Of a stretch of 54,171 nucleotides of DNA, positions 33,761 to 43,546 are shown piece by piece. The notes below the pieces were generated by a model. That model was not told where the DNA came from. It saw only the letters and a list, made by a program, of their open reading frames with translations, and searched no databases. The position numbers were made by a program, and so were the translations under genes. This DNA comes from Bacteroidales bacterium (lineage in GTDB: Bacteria > Bacteroidota > Bacteroidia > Bacteroidales > UBA932): NCBI GenBank assembly GCA_017476575.1, contig JAFUZO010000011.1, positions 1 through 54,171 of the forward strand, read 5' to 3'. Each line of letters begins with the position of its first letter. The first letter of the stretch is position 1.

Positions 33761-34417
33761 ATGCAGATTGAACCGGTGGCATATTATCGCGGCCCCTTCG
33801 GCTCCAAATTCGGCATTCCGCGGCAGAGCGGGTTGTCGACCAGCCTGCAGGGCCGGATTGTCTTCGAGCCGGAATACCGCCGGCCGGAAGCGCTGCGGGG
33901 ACTGGAAGGGTTCGACCGCATCTGGATCCTTTGGGGATTTTCGGCCAACCGGCAAGGGGAGTGGCACCCGACCGTCCGTCCGCCGCGGCTGGGAGGAAAC
34001 ACGGCCGTAGGCGTCTGGGCGACCCGCTCGCCGTACCGTCCCAATCCGGTCGGACTGTCCTGCGTCCCCATCGGCCAGATCGACTGGGAACGGACGGAGA
34101 TCCATGTTCTCGGGGCCGATCTGATGGACGGGACGCCGGTTTACGACATCAAGCCCTACCTCGCCTATGCAGACAGCTATCCCGAGGCTCGGGAAGGCTT
34201 CGCCGGCGGTGCACCGGAAGCCGTGTTGGAAGTTGTCATTCCGACGGAAATCCCGCTGGAAACGGAGGAAAGGGCTGCCCTGGCGGAAGTGCTCTCGCTG
34301 GATCCGCGCCCGGCTTATCAAGACGATCCCGACCGGATCTACGGGATGCCCTTTGCCGGAAAGGAGGTACATTTCAAAATCAAGGACAATGTGTTGACTG
34401 TCTTAGCGTATGATTAA
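33761..34417 (+). CDS. trmO: tRNA (N6-threonylcarbamoyladenosine(37)-N6)-methyltransferase
   Basis: Methylates t6A37 of tRNA-Thr with S-adenosylmethionine. The 218-residue product is a full TrmO (TsaA/UPF0066) protein. Motifs are IEPVAYYRGPFGSKFGIPRQ, then LRGLEGFDRIWILWGFS, HPTVRPPRLGGNTAVGVWAT, the SAM-loop text RSPYRPNPVGLSCVPI, and VYDIKPYLAYADS. The C-terminal DPRPAYQDDPDRIYGMPF is the family's characteristic tail. The start at 33761 is set by the promoter box and by the conserved N-terminus. It overlaps the PrsW-like gene by 8 nt. Confidence 0.95.
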   Translation: MQIEPVAYYRGPFGSKFGIPRQSGLSTSLQGRIVFEPEYRRPEALRGLEGFDRIWILWGFSANRQGEWHPTVRPPRLGGNTAVGVWATRSPYRPNPVGLSCVPIGQIDWERTEIHVLGADLMDGTPVYDIKPYLAYADSYPEAREGFAGGAPEAVLEVVIPTEIPLETEERAALAEVLSLDPRPAYQDDPDRIYGMPFAGKEVHFKIKDNVLTVLAYD

Positions 34418-35141
34418 TGTGATCGCACTGGCCGTGTTGCCGGCCCTTATCCTGCTTTTCTATACCTACCAGCAGGACAGACTCCAGCGGGAACCCTTGA
34501 ACATGGTCGGAAAAGGCTTCCTGTATGGCTGCCTGTCCGTATTTTGTTCCTTCTTCCTCTCGGTTCCGGCGATGGGGCTGGGCCTGTTTCCCGCCGAAAT
34601 CCATTCTTTCGGCGACGCTTTCCGACAGGCCTTCTTCGGGGCCGCCATCCCGGAGGAGACTGCGAAACTCTTCTGCCTGTGGCTCCTGCTGCGCCACAAC
34701 CCGTATTTTGACGAGCGGATGGACGGTATCGTCTATGCGGTCTGTGTCGGGATGGGGTTTGCGGCCTTCGAGAACATCGAATACCTCTTCGCCGCCGGGA
34801 CCGGGTGGGTCACGACGGGCCTGGGACGCTCCCTGACTGCGATTCCGGGGCATTTCGGCTTCGCCGTCATCATGGGCTACTACTACTCGCTCAACCACTT
34901 CGACCGTTACCGTGCACCGGGTGCCGTCTGGAAGATGTGGCTCTATCCGGTGCTGGCGCACGGCCTCTACGACACGATCGCTATGACGGCGGAAGTGACG
35001 CCGCAACTCAGCGGGGCCATCACCATCGCCATCCTGCTCCTGTGCTTCCAGATGCTCAAATGGGCAAAGCAAGGGATGCGCAACCACCTGATTGCCGATG
35101 CCTCCGACGCTTCGACCGGCACGGGGATCGACGAACAATAA
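34410..35141 (+). CDS. PrsW-family intramembrane metalloprotease-like protein
   Basis: A 243-residue polytopic membrane protein. PrsW motifs are visible: PEETAKLFCLWLL (EExxK) near residue 78, FAAFENIEYLFAAG (FExxE) near 113, the His in AIPGHFGFAVIMGYYYS near 145, and the His in PVLAHGLYDTIAM near 184. About six to seven hydrophobic segments separate them. In Bacillus PrsW cleaves an anti-sigma factor; other members have unknown substrates, so cleavage of an anti-sigma factor here is speculation. It overlaps trmO by 8 nt and precedes the DUF2490 gene by 12 nt. Confidence 0.87.
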   Translation: MINVIALAVLPALILLFYTYQQDRLQREPLNMVGKGFLYGCLSVFCSFFLSVPAMGLGLFPAEIHSFGDAFRQAFFGAAIPEETAKLFCLWLLLRHNPYFDERMDGIVYAVCVGMGFAAFENIEYLFAAGTGWVTTGLGRSLTAIPGHFGFAVIMGYYYSLNHFDRYRAPGAVWKMWLYPVLAHGLYDTIAMTAEVTPQLSGAITIAILLLCFQMLKWAKQGMRNHLIADASDASTGTGIDEQ

Positions 35142-35153
35142 AGACAGAACATC

Positions 35154-35966
35154 ATGACCAAGAAGATTTTCCTTGCGGCGGTCTTTTTCCTGCCCCTTGC
35201 CGCCGGGGCACAGACGACGGACACCGATGCCGGGACCGATGTCCGGGGCCGTGCGTCCATCGAGATTGACTATAAGGTTTTCAAAGGGTTCCACGTCAGC
35301 TTGGAAGAAGAAGTGCGTGCCATCGGCAACCTGAAGGAGTTCGAGCGTTCCCAGACCACACTCTCTGCAAGCTACAAGTTCAACAAATACGTCAAGGCGG
35401 GGCTTGGCTATGCCTTGCAGGAGAAGACCAAGAATTCGAGCGGTGCCTTCACGACCCGGCACCGGCTGATGGGTGATGTCACCGGCACCTACCGGACCGG
35501 TGACTGGCAGCTGAGCCTGAGGGAGCGCATCCAGCTGACCCATCGTCCCGGCTCCATGAACCCGTACCAGAACGTCCGGAACGCAGTCGCCCTCAAAAGT
35601 CGGATCGGTATGAAATACAGGGGCTTCCGCCATATCGGCCCCTATGCTTCCTTCGAGCTTCGCAACCAGTTGAACCAGCCTTGGGGAACGGTTACTTCCA
35701 CGACTCCTTCAATGACCGGCAAGAACAAGCCCTATTGGGATTATGAGCCGTCAGGCTACAACCATCGCTACATCGACCGCTACCGCGGGACGCTCGGCGC
35801 CCAGTTCAAACTGGCGGAGCATTCCTCCCTCGATGTGTACTGCCTGCTGGATTCCTGCCGGGACTATGACCTGGATACCAGCGCCGATGGTTCCCGACTG
35901 TTCAGCTGCATCTGCGAGGATTCATTCAACATCTCTCTCTGCGTCGGCTACAAATTTTCCTTCTGA
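35154..35966 (+). CDS. DUF2490 outer-membrane beta-barrel protein
   Basis: A 270-residue protein with signal peptide MTKKIFLAAVFFLPLAAGAQ and a barrel of alternating strands (IEIDYKVFKGFHVSLEEEVR, ASYKFNKYVKAGLGYALQEK, HRLMGDVTGTYRTGDWQLSL) ending in the aromatic FNISLCVGYKFSF, as expected for outer-membrane insertion. This matches the DUF2490 family, widespread in Bacteroidetes and without known function. It is the last gene of the trmO-prsW group. Confidence 0.82.
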   Translation: MTKKIFLAAVFFLPLAAGAQTTDTDAGTDVRGRASIEIDYKVFKGFHVSLEEEVRAIGNLKEFERSQTTLSASYKFNKYVKAGLGYALQEKTKNSSGAFTTRHRLMGDVTGTYRTGDWQLSLRERIQLTHRPGSMNPYQNVRNAVALKSRIGMKYRGFRHIGPYASFELRNQLNQPWGTVTSTTPSMTGKNKPYWDYEPSGYNHRYIDRYRGTLGAQFKLAEHSSLDVYCLLDSCRDYDLDTSADGSRLFSCICEDSFNISLCVGYKFSF

Positions 35967-36013
35967 GAAGCAAGATTTTCCGCAAATCCGGATTTCTATC
36001 TCTAAACGGAAAG

Positions 36014-38431
36014 ATGATGCACAGATTGAGTGGCCTGATGGCCGTCTGCCTGCTGTCCCTGGCCGGATTCCAGGCCCATGCACAGCGTACCACCGCCACA
36101 GTGAGCGGTTATATTACGGACCGGAATTCCGGTGAGACCCTGCTCGGGGCCGGTGTCCTTGTGGAGGGAAGCGGTTCCCGCATCCAAACCGGGGCCGTGA
36201 CCAACGTCTATGGCTATTATACGCTGACCCTTCCTGTCGGGGAGACCCGCCTGCAATACAGTTACGTCGGCTACGAAAGCTTCGTGCTGGATGTCGACCT
36301 GCACCGGGATACGACCGTCAACGTCGTCCTGATTCCCTCCGCCGAGATCAGGGAGGCGGTCGTCGTCTCGCAGAAGGATGCCGGCATCCGGTCCACGTAT
36401 CTCGGTGCTGTGGACGTCCCGCTGGTCCATATCCAGAACGCACCGGTCCTCTTCGGAGAAGCCGACGTACTGAAGGCGCTCCAGATGATGCCGGGCGTGC
36501 AGGGCGGCAACGAGGGCTTTACCGGCCTGTATGTCCGCGGCGGCGGACCGGACGAGAACCTGATCCTCCTGGACGGAGTCCCCATCTACAATGTCGACCA
36601 CATGCTGGGCATCCTGTCCGTGTTCCAGACGGAGGCAGTCAAGAAGGTGACCCTCTACAAGGGTTCGTTCCCGGCCCGGTACGGCGGACGCGTGTCTTCC
36701 ATCGTGGATATCCGGACCAACGACGGCAACATGAAGGAGACCCACGGCAGCATCGGCATCGGTGTGCTGACCGACAAGGTGCACCTGGAGGGACCCATCC
36801 TGAAAGACAAGCTCAGCTATTCGGTGAGTGCCCGCGGGCTCCATACCCTCCTCTACGACCCGCTGATCCGTTTCTACGGACGCAGGATGGGAGACGGCCA
36901 GTCCACCTACGGCAACTACTATTTCTACGATCTCAATGCCAAACTCTCCTGGCGGCCGGGGGAGAAGGACCGCTTCTTCCTGACCACCTACAACGGACGG
37001 GACCGCCTTTCCGCCGATATGTCCGAGCGCTATGACGACGATTTCATGGGGTTCGCCAGGATGGAGATGGGCATCGGGTGGGGCAACAACGTAGCCTCCC
37101 TGCGCTGGAACCATATCTTCAACAGCCGGCTCTTCGCCAACACCACCGTTGCTTTCAACCGGTACAAGATGCTGATGCACAGCGGAGCCCGCGAAACCGA
37201 CGAGGGCCGGAGCTACCACTTCGATATCGATTACAATTCCGGTATCCGGGACTGGAGCGGCAAGGTGGACTTCGACTATGTACCCGATCCCCGGCATCTC
37301 GTGAAATTCGGGGCAGAGTACATCTACCATACCTTCATCCCGGAGACCCTGACCGGCATCACGGACGAAACTGAGGGGGAGGATGTGGATCACCAGGAGT
37401 TCACCTACGGAAATGCGCAGCATTACAAAGGGCACGACCTGTCTTTCTACGGTGAGGACGATATTTCATGGGGGGAGCATCTGACGGTGAATCCGGGCCT
37501 GCATCTGTCCCTGTTCAATACCGAGCGGAAGACCTATTTCAGCCTGCAGCCACGTGTCTCGGCCCGCTACAGTCTCGACAACGGTATCTCCTTCAAGGCC
37601 GGGTATGCCCGGATGGCGCAGTATGTCCACCTGCTCAGTTCGGCGCAGATTTCCCTTCCGGTCGATCTGTGGGTGCCGATCACCAAGGACATCCGCCCCG
37701 TCACCTCCGACCAGTTCTCGGCCGGGGTGTACTATGATGCCTTGAAGGGCTGGGAGTTTTCTGTCGAAGGATACTACAAGGCGATGGACAATATCCTGGA
37801 ATACAAGGACGGCACCATCATGATCGGCTCCAGCACCGGCTGGGAGAACAAGGTCGAGATGGGAAAGGGCCGTGCCATGGGCCTGGAATTCTTCATCCAG
37901 AAGACGGCCGGACCGGCGACCGGGTGGATCGCCTATACCCTGGCGAAGTCGGACCGGCAGTTCCCGGACGGCTCCATCAACCTCGGAGAGCGTTTTCCCT
38001 ACAAGTACGACCGACGGCACAACTTCAATCTCAATCTCAACTATGCCCTCAGCAGACGCGTCGAGTTAAGTGCGGCCTGGATGTTCGCGACCGGTGGTAC
38101 GACGACGGTCCCGGTCCGGTCGACGGTCGTCGTCGGACCGGACAGGGAGACGCACAGTGCCGATTTCGTCCAATACCGCAACAACTACCGCCTTCCTTCC
38201 AGCCACCACCTCAACCTCGGGTTCAACTTCCACAGGCAGAAACGGCATGGAGAGGCCGTCTGGAACGTCAGTGTCTACAATGTCTACAACCAGATGAACC
38301 CGAATCTCATCTTCGTCAGTTACGAGCGCTACCGGCCCCGGCCCGAGACAGAGGAAAAGACCAGGCTGGTCATCGAGAAAGTGACGATCCTGCCGGTTCT
38401 CCCGTCCTTCAGTTATACCTATAAGTTCTGA
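36014..38431 (+). CDS. TonB-dependent receptor paired with a DUF4249 lipoprotein
   Basis: An 805-residue outer-membrane receptor. It has a signal peptide (RLSGLMAVCLLSLAGFQAHA), a carboxypeptidase-regulatory-like domain at about 33-115 (TVSGYITDRNSGETLLGAGV), and a plug domain (FGEADVLKALQMMPGVQGGN, then GLYVRGGGPDENLILLDGVP and KKVTLYKGSFPARYGGRVSS). The barrel ends TILPVLPSFSYTYKF. Start codons at 36014 and 36017 are adjacent. The next gene, 3 nt later, is a DUF4249 lipoprotein, the common partner of such receptors. The substrate is not known. Confidence 0.92.
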   Translation: MMHRLSGLMAVCLLSLAGFQAHAQRTTATVSGYITDRNSGETLLGAGVLVEGSGSRIQTGAVTNVYGYYTLTLPVGETRLQYSYVGYESFVLDVDLHRDTTVNVVLIPSAEIREAVVVSQKDAGIRSTYLGAVDVPLVHIQNAPVLFGEADVLKALQMMPGVQGGNEGFTGLYVRGGGPDENLILLDGVPIYNVDHMLGILSVFQTEAVKKVTLYKGSFPARYGGRVSSIVDIRTNDGNMKETHGSIGIGVLTDKVHLEGPILKDKLSYSVSARGLHTLLYDPLIRFYGRRMGDGQSTYGNYYFYDLNAKLSWRPGEKDRFFLTTYNGRDRLSADMSERYDDDFMGFARMEMGIGWGNNVASLRWNHIFNSRLFANTTVAFNRYKMLMHSGARETDEGRSYHFDIDYNSGIRDWSGKVDFDYVPDPRHLVKFGAEYIYHTFIPETLTGITDETEGEDVDHQEFTYGNAQHYKGHDLSFYGEDDISWGEHLTVNPGLHLSLFNTERKTYFSLQPRVSARYSLDNGISFKAGYARMAQYVHLLSSAQISLPVDLWVPITKDIRPVTSDQFSAGVYYDALKGWEFSVEGYYKAMDNILEYKDGTIMIGSSTGWENKVEMGKGRAMGLEFFIQKTAGPATGWIAYTLAKSDRQFPDGSINLGERFPYKYDRRHNFNLNLNYALSRRVELSAAWMFATGGTTTVPVRSTVVVGPDRETHSADFVQYRNNYRLPSSHHLNLGFNFHRQKRHGEAVWNVSVYNVYNQMNPNLIFVSYERYRPRPETEEKTRLVIEKVTILPVLPSFSYTYKF

Positions 38432-38434
38432 GCC

Positions 38435-39472
38435 ATGAAGTATTACCATCCTATTCTCACGGCAGGAGCGGCCTGTTGTCTGGTCTTTTCCTGCGTCAAT
38501 GAAAAATATATCGAAGTGGAGGAAGATGGCGGGAAGATCGTCCTCAACGCCCAGATGACGGCGGATGAAGAAACGCATATCATTTATCTGAGTACCAGCC
38601 ATATCAGCCAGGTGGATCCTCTGGAGGGCGCAGAAGTGAAGGTCTATGTCAACGGAACCTTCGTCACCGATGCCATCGGGTATGAGGGAGGGAATGTGGC
38701 TGCGAAATATTCGTTCCAGGCAGTTTTCCGGACGGGGGACGTGGTCCGGATTACGGCCCGGAAGGGGGATCTGTCGGCCGAGGCGGTAACGACCGTTCCG
38801 GCACCGGCGGCCATCGTTTCCATCGACACGGCTTCGGTCCGTTCGATGTTCCAGGACGAGATGGAGGACTTCTTGCAGGTCAAGGTCCGGATGCGGGATG
38901 TGCCCGGGGAAAGCACTTGGTTCAGGGTCGGTGTGTATCGGTATGAGGAGGGAAAGGCCGTCTATACAGATGAAGACGGAGAACGACGGGAAACCGGTCT
39001 CGGCGAACTGGCTTTGCAACTGCCCGTCGAGACGGACAGCGACCCCATCATCAATGAAGGAGGCGGTTCGTCATCCGGCGACCTGATGTCGTTCCTGTCT
39101 GCCAAGAACCGCTTTGCTTCCTTCTCGGACAACCTGTTTGCCGACGGGGAGTGCGTCATCCGCGTCAACCTGTATAAGAGTTACCTCGGCGATCAGCCGT
39201 ACTTTTATTTCGACGGGGCGCCCGAGTATGACCTCATCGGCCGCCGCCGGCTTGTGTTCGCACTCTATACGACCGGTTTCTGGCAGTACCATTATCTGAA
39301 GGCCCTGGACAACCTGGATGCCTTCGACTACGAGACCAGTTTCCTCATCGAACCGACCACGTTGCCGTCCAATGTGGAGGGCGGCCTGGGCTTTGTCTCT
39401 GTCGACAATGTGACTTCGATGGTCTTCGTCGACGACGAGTTGGCCACCCATGTCGACCATCGCTATTATTGA
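38435..39472 (+). CDS. DUF4249 family lipoprotein
   Basis: A 345-residue lipoprotein, signal peptide ending FSC (Cys20). The mature protein follows the DUF4249 pattern: KIVLNAQMTADEETHIIYLS, an Ig-like domain with GAEVKVYVNG and FRTGDVVRITARKGDLSAEA, then VTTVPAPAAIVSIDTASV, and a C-terminal half with FASFSDNLFADGECVIRVNL and YHYLKALDNLDAF. DUF4249 genes regularly follow TonB-dependent receptors and are thought to be accessory surface proteins. Its stop abuts the stop of the convergent AraC gene with no bases between. Confidence 0.87.
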   Translation: MKYYHPILTAGAACCLVFSCVNEKYIEVEEDGGKIVLNAQMTADEETHIIYLSTSHISQVDPLEGAEVKVYVNGTFVTDAIGYEGGNVAAKYSFQAVFRTGDVVRITARKGDLSAEAVTTVPAPAAIVSIDTASVRSMFQDEMEDFLQVKVRMRDVPGESTWFRVGVYRYEEGKAVYTDEDGERRETGLGELALQLPVETDSDPIINEGGGSSSGDLMSFLSAKNRFASFSDNLFADGECVIRVNLYKSYLGDQPYFYFDGAPEYDLIGRRRLVFALYTTGFWQYHYLKALDNLDAFDYETSFLIEPTTLPSNVEGGLGFVSVDNVTSMVFVDDELATHVDHRYY

Positions 39473-40219
39473 TCAGACTTTTTCGAGGTTGGCCCGCCAG
39501 GTGGTCGGGGCCATGCCGGTCTTCTTCTTGAAGAAGCGGGCGAAGTAGGACGGGTCGTCCAGTCCGACCCCCACGGCGACGTCGATAATGGAGAGGGAGC
39601 GGTCCCGCAAGAGCTGCTTGGCGTGCTCCAGACGCGAGAGTTCCACCCATTCGATGGCGGTCCGGCGGGTGAATGACTTGACGGACTTATTGAGATAGTT
39701 GGGGGTTACTCCCAATTCCTCTGCATATTCGGTGATGGATAGCAGTGGGTGCTTCCGGTCGAAGACCCGGTTCAGGAAACGCTCCGGCAGGGCGGAAGCA
39801 GGCGTGACAGGTTTGAGTTGGCCGAGGATAAGGTCCAACCCGCTGCGCAGGAGGGCTTTGTCTCCGTCCGCATCGGCGGTGAGCATCCGTTCAAGCAGGG
39901 CCCCGAGGAAGGCCCCATCTTCGAACCAGAAGGTCTGGTGGACCGGATTTCCCCCGTGCAGGACGGGGTAGGATGCATCTTTCAGGAAAGGGATGGAGAA
40001 GGCGCCCCGGTAGCCGACGGCTTCATATCCTTCCAAGAGGGACAGGGACATGCCTTCCGGCACCAGCAGGAATTGACCGGCCGCGCAGCGATAGGGCTGT
40101 CCTCCGGCCTCGATATGGATTTCCCCCTCCAGCAGGAAGAGGAAACGGTACAGTGTCCGGGGTTCCTCGGGGCCGTCCATCCGGGACAGCTGGAAAACGG
40201 CGTCGGAAAAGGTTCTCAT
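39473..40219 (-). CDS. AraC family transcriptional regulator
   Basis: A 248-residue regulator with an N-terminal cupin-like sensing domain (YRFLFLLEGEIHIEAGGQPY, AAGQFLLVPEGMSLSLLEGY) and a C-terminal AraC DNA-binding domain from about residue 150 (LSITEYAEELGVTPNYLNKS, then LSIIDVAVGVGLDDPSYFAR and FFKKKTGMAPTTWRANLEK). The second helix-turn-helix is the well-conserved AraC signature. It begins 5 nt after the stop of the DUF5686 gene on the same strand, so the two may form an operon. It converges on the receptor/DUF4249 pair. Confidence 0.9.
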   Translation of the reverse strand: MRTFSDAVFQLSRMDGPEEPRTLYRFLFLLEGEIHIEAGGQPYRCAAGQFLLVPEGMSLSLLEGYEAVGYRGAFSIPFLKDASYPVLHGGNPVHQTFWFEDGAFLGALLERMLTADADGDKALLRSGLDLILGQLKPVTPASALPERFLNRVFDRKHPLLSITEYAEELGVTPNYLNKSVKSFTRRTAIEWVELSRLEHAKQLLRDRSLSIIDVAVGVGLDDPSYFARFFKKKTGMAPTTWRANLEKV

Positions 40220-40224
40220 AGCGC

Positions 40225-42690
40225 TCAGAAATCAAGGTCAAGCCCGAGGTTGAGGGTAAAGTTGCCGTGGTCGCGCCGGTGAGTCAGACGCCAGAAGCCG
40301 TCGACCCGGAAGAGGCGGAGGATGTTGGAGAGGCCGGCGCCGACCTCGATATAGGGCTTGTCGAGGCTTCCCATCCCGTCCAGGAGCCGCACCGGAGCCC
40401 GGAGGGTGTTGTCGTCGGAGAGGATTCCCCAGGCGGTCCGGACTGTAAGGACTTCGCGCAGTTTCAGCCGCTTCACGAGCGGGACCTTGCCGAGGAAGAA
40501 GCCGTTGAAGTTGTGCTCGTAGAAGGCGGTGGCCCATCGGTCGGACGCAAATTCGAAATAGTCCATGCAGGAGAAGGCAGTCTTGTCCAGGAAGTACGTC
40601 TGGTTGCCTTCATGGAGCTTGAGCAGGGGATAGGGGACGGATCCAAGGATAGCCCCTCCGTTGAAATGCAGGGTGCCGAAGCCGGCCGCCCCCGCAGGGA
40701 CCTTCCAGTCGAAGGTGAGCTCGCCGCGCAGGAAACTGCAATCGTTGTCCGTAATGCCTTTGATACCGGTGACAAGGTCCACGGTGACGACCGGATAGCG
40801 GGTGAAGATGGATGTCTTGCTGAAATAACCGCGGTTGATGTGCTCCTGCCAGGAGAAGCGGCCGCCCCAGTGGATCTGGTTCGACGCGATACTTTCGAGC
40901 GGCGTACCGTCCGGGCGGATGAGCGGGATGAGGTCATTGCCGTGGATACGGAGAGAGCGCAGTTCGAGTGTGTTGTTGAAGGAAGGGTTGAATTCGTGCT
41001 CGTATGTGGCGTTCCATTCCGACAGGAGGCTCCTCCGGTCGCTTCCGGTGCGGGCGAGGAGGGAATTGAAGATATTCTGTTCAGAAAAGAGGCCGTCGCC
41101 GCGGCCCAGCTGCTCGAAGTCACGGATGGCCTTGAGGGTTAGCTTGCGGGTCTTGTCCCTCCGGAACATAAATTCGGCCGTTGCGCGCCCCTTGAACTGC
41201 CTGTCCTTGAATCCGTAGGCGACATAGCCTCCGAGACGGACCTTCTCGCTGAATTCCTTGGTGGTCCGCAACCCCGCCTGGATCCGATTCCCTTCCATGT
41301 CGTTGAACGTGTAGGTCCGGGCCCAGGGGCCATAGCCCAGTCCAAGACGAGGATTCTCGGCATAGCCCGTGATCAGCATGTTGGCGATGCCGTGCACCCG
41401 GCGGTAAGCCCTGCTGCCGGTCACTTCGTCCGCCATGTCGAAGATCCCCTCCTCCCGGGCAGTGAGGGCATAGGGACGTGCAGCTTCCCAGAAGGCATCG
41501 TCCTGGATGGCGTTCCCGTCGATGACGACCCGGTCCCCGTCGGCGAGAAGGCGTGGTTCCGTTATAGCCTCGAAAGTGGGCTCGGCATAGACGAGCCTCC
41601 GGTTGCCGAGGAAGGACATCAGCCGGTCGGATCCGGTGAGGGAGAAGTCCATGAACAGATGCTCTTCCTTGTAGAACCAGCGGCCGTCCGGAAGGCGACG
41701 GTTCTCGATGTCGATGTTGATATGGCGGACCCAGTTGACATTCGACTGCGGAGCAAGGTCGGCATGGACAGAGCGGATGCCGAAATCCTCTGCGTCGATA
41801 CACAGCTCTCCGTCGAACACCGGTGATGTCACGAGCCGCTTGGGATGGAAGCGGAGGGTATAGGTCTTGCGCCCCTCCACCTGGAGACTGTCGACGAGGT
41901 AATAATTGTAGAAAGTCTGTCCTCCCTTGGCGGCAGGGGACGGGATATCGAGGTTGAACACTTCGATCCGGTCCCGGTAGAAATTGGTGGAGAGTACGTG
42001 GGATCCTGTGAACTGGCGGAGGATGTTCTCCGGCTGCATCCCGGAGATGCGGTTGGCGGTGATGACCTCCCGGTCGACTTTCGGATCGAGGGAATGGTAC
42101 CGGCGGGAGACCGTCTCGGAGAGCAGGACGGGGATGAAAGAGTCTCCGGTGACGGCGGATGTGTCCCGGTAATCCAGCAGGAAGCCGAGCCGCTTGTCGA
42201 GGACGGTGTTTCCGATGAGTCCTTCGGCGTGGGTGAGGTCGAGTTCGATCTTGCTGTAGAGCCCGCTCTGCCAGGGGCCGTTGCGTTCCGGGTCATGCCG
42301 GGGGCGGGCGCGGTCGAGCCGGTCGAGGATAGATCGCAGATAACGGTCGTCCGGCCGGACGGTCGCTGCCGCCAGGCGGTTTTCATCCCGGTGCAGGCGG
42401 AAATTGACGACGGAGAAGGAGCCGTTGACGATGATGAAGGTCTGGGACTCGTAGCCGATGATGGAGGCGGTCAGGGCCTGGGCCTGTTCCGAACGGGTCT
42501 CCAGGACAAATTCGCCCTCGAGGTCGGTGGAGATGCCGATGGTCGTGCCGTCGAAGTAGATGCTGGCGAAGGGAATGGGCTCGCCGGTGTCGGCATCGGT
42601 CACCTTGCCCTTGACCCGGGTGGTCTGGGCTGTCAATCCGAGGGAGAAGGAAAGCAACAGGACCCACGATATGAAGCGCACCTTCGACAT
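40225..42690 (-). CDS. DUF5686 outer-membrane protein with carboxypeptidase-regulatory-like domain
   Basis: An 821-residue exported protein: signal peptide (VRFISWVLLLSFSLGLTAQ), a carboxypeptidase-regulatory-like domain at about 24-110 (VKGKVTDADTGEPIPFASIY), a central DUF5686 region (IPVLLSETVSRRYHSLDPKV, YYLVDSLQVEGRKTYTLRFH, AEDFGIRSVHADLAPQSNVN), and a C-terminal barrel ending HGNFTLNLGLDLDF. The family is common in Bacteroidetes outer membranes; its function is unknown. The frame extends to a TTG at 42696, but ATG 42690 (MSKVRF) gives a standard signal peptide. Promoter box at 42701-42708. Confidence 0.85.
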   Translation of the reverse strand: MSKVRFISWVLLLSFSLGLTAQTTRVKGKVTDADTGEPIPFASIYFDGTTIGISTDLEGEFVLETRSEQAQALTASIIGYESQTFIIVNGSFSVVNFRLHRDENRLAAATVRPDDRYLRSILDRLDRARPRHDPERNGPWQSGLYSKIELDLTHAEGLIGNTVLDKRLGFLLDYRDTSAVTGDSFIPVLLSETVSRRYHSLDPKVDREVITANRISGMQPENILRQFTGSHVLSTNFYRDRIEVFNLDIPSPAAKGGQTFYNYYLVDSLQVEGRKTYTLRFHPKRLVTSPVFDGELCIDAEDFGIRSVHADLAPQSNVNWVRHINIDIENRRLPDGRWFYKEEHLFMDFSLTGSDRLMSFLGNRRLVYAEPTFEAITEPRLLADGDRVVIDGNAIQDDAFWEAARPYALTAREEGIFDMADEVTGSRAYRRVHGIANMLITGYAENPRLGLGYGPWARTYTFNDMEGNRIQAGLRTTKEFSEKVRLGGYVAYGFKDRQFKGRATAEFMFRRDKTRKLTLKAIRDFEQLGRGDGLFSEQNIFNSLLARTGSDRRSLLSEWNATYEHEFNPSFNNTLELRSLRIHGNDLIPLIRPDGTPLESIASNQIHWGGRFSWQEHINRGYFSKTSIFTRYPVVTVDLVTGIKGITDNDCSFLRGELTFDWKVPAGAAGFGTLHFNGGAILGSVPYPLLKLHEGNQTYFLDKTAFSCMDYFEFASDRWATAFYEHNFNGFFLGKVPLVKRLKLREVLTVRTAWGILSDDNTLRAPVRLLDGMGSLDKPYIEVGAGLSNILRLFRVDGFWRLTHRRDHGNFTLNLGLDLDF

Positions 42691-42700
42691 ATTCAACCAT

Positions 42701-42708
42701 CAAAGGTA
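42701..42708 (-). promoter_or_regulatory. -7 promoter element of the DUF5686 gene
   Basis: TACCTTTG on the minus strand, 10 nt before ATG 42690. Confidence 0.6.
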
Positions 42709-42733
42709 CGCCTTTTTCGGGAAAACAACAATA

Positions 42734-43546
42734 TCAGGCGTAGATGCGGTTCAAGAGCCTGAGTTTGGGTCTTTCGGGGAGGATGCGGACGAGAAAACCG
42801 ACGGCGCCGTAGTCGAGGCGCGGGATGATGCGGACGGCCATGTGGCGGCGCTCCAGCTGTCGGCGGATAGCCTTGGCGATGACCTCAGGTGCCATGCCGT
42901 CCCGTTCGTCCTTCTCGATCTTCCGGAGGTTCTTCTCCATGCGGGCCTTGTAGGGGGAGTCCGGATCCTGCGCCGCGGCATTGAAACGTCGGGCGGCCGT
43001 GAAACCGGTGCGGACATCGCCCGGAAGGATGCTGCAGCACTCGATGCCGGATCCCTTCAATTCCATGGAAAGGGACTCGGAAAGGGCGAGCAGGGCAGCC
43101 TTTGCGGAGGAATAGAACCCTTGGAACGGCAGCTGGAGGATGGCCATGACGGAGGTGATAGTGATGATGCGGCCGAAACCTTGTTTCCGGAAGACGGGCA
43201 GGCAGGCCTGGATGGTCTTCAGGGAACCGAAATAGCAGGTCTCGAACTGGTAGCGGGCCTCGGCGTCGGTGGTGCCTTCGACCGGGCCGTAGATACCGTT
43301 GCCGGCGTTGCAGACGACGGCGTCGATGCGGCCTTCCGTCTCTACGATCCGCTTGACGAGAGCCTCTGTCTGGGAGGCATCGTTGACATCGAGGCTGGCC
43401 GGGATGATACCGGGGGCCGGAGTCTCCACCGTGCCGCGGCGCGAGGCGGCATATACGGTCATGCCGGCTTCCGCCAGCACCCGGGCGGTGGCGGCGCCGA
43501 TGCCGCTGCTGCCGCCGGTCAGGAGGACGATTTTCACGCTTTCCAT
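42734..43546 (-). CDS. Short-chain dehydrogenase/reductase
   Basis: A 270-residue classical SDR. The NAD(P) motif is VLLTGGSSGIGAATARVLAE, with NAG as AVVCNAGNGIYGPVE, the catalytic Ser in ITITSVMAILQ, and YxxxK as GFYSSAKAALLALSESL. In the last the usual Tyr-x-x-x-Lys is present as Y-SSA-K. It overlaps the upstream acyltransferase by 13 nt and is the third gene of a lipid-type operon with an acyltransferase and a CDP-alcohol phosphatidyltransferase. Reduction of a keto-lipid precursor is a reasonable but unproven guess. Confidence 0.9.
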   Translation of the reverse strand: MESVKIVLLTGGSSGIGAATARVLAEAGMTVYAASRRGTVETPAPGIIPASLDVNDASQTEALVKRIVETEGRIDAVVCNAGNGIYGPVEGTTDAEARYQFETCYFGSLKTIQACLPVFRKQGFGRIITITSVMAILQLPFQGFYSSAKAALLALSESLSMELKGSGIECCSILPGDVRTGFTAARRFNAAAQDPDSPYKARMEKNLRKIEKDERDGMAPEVIAKAIRRQLERRHMAVRIIPRLDYGAVGFLVRILPERPKLRLLNRIYA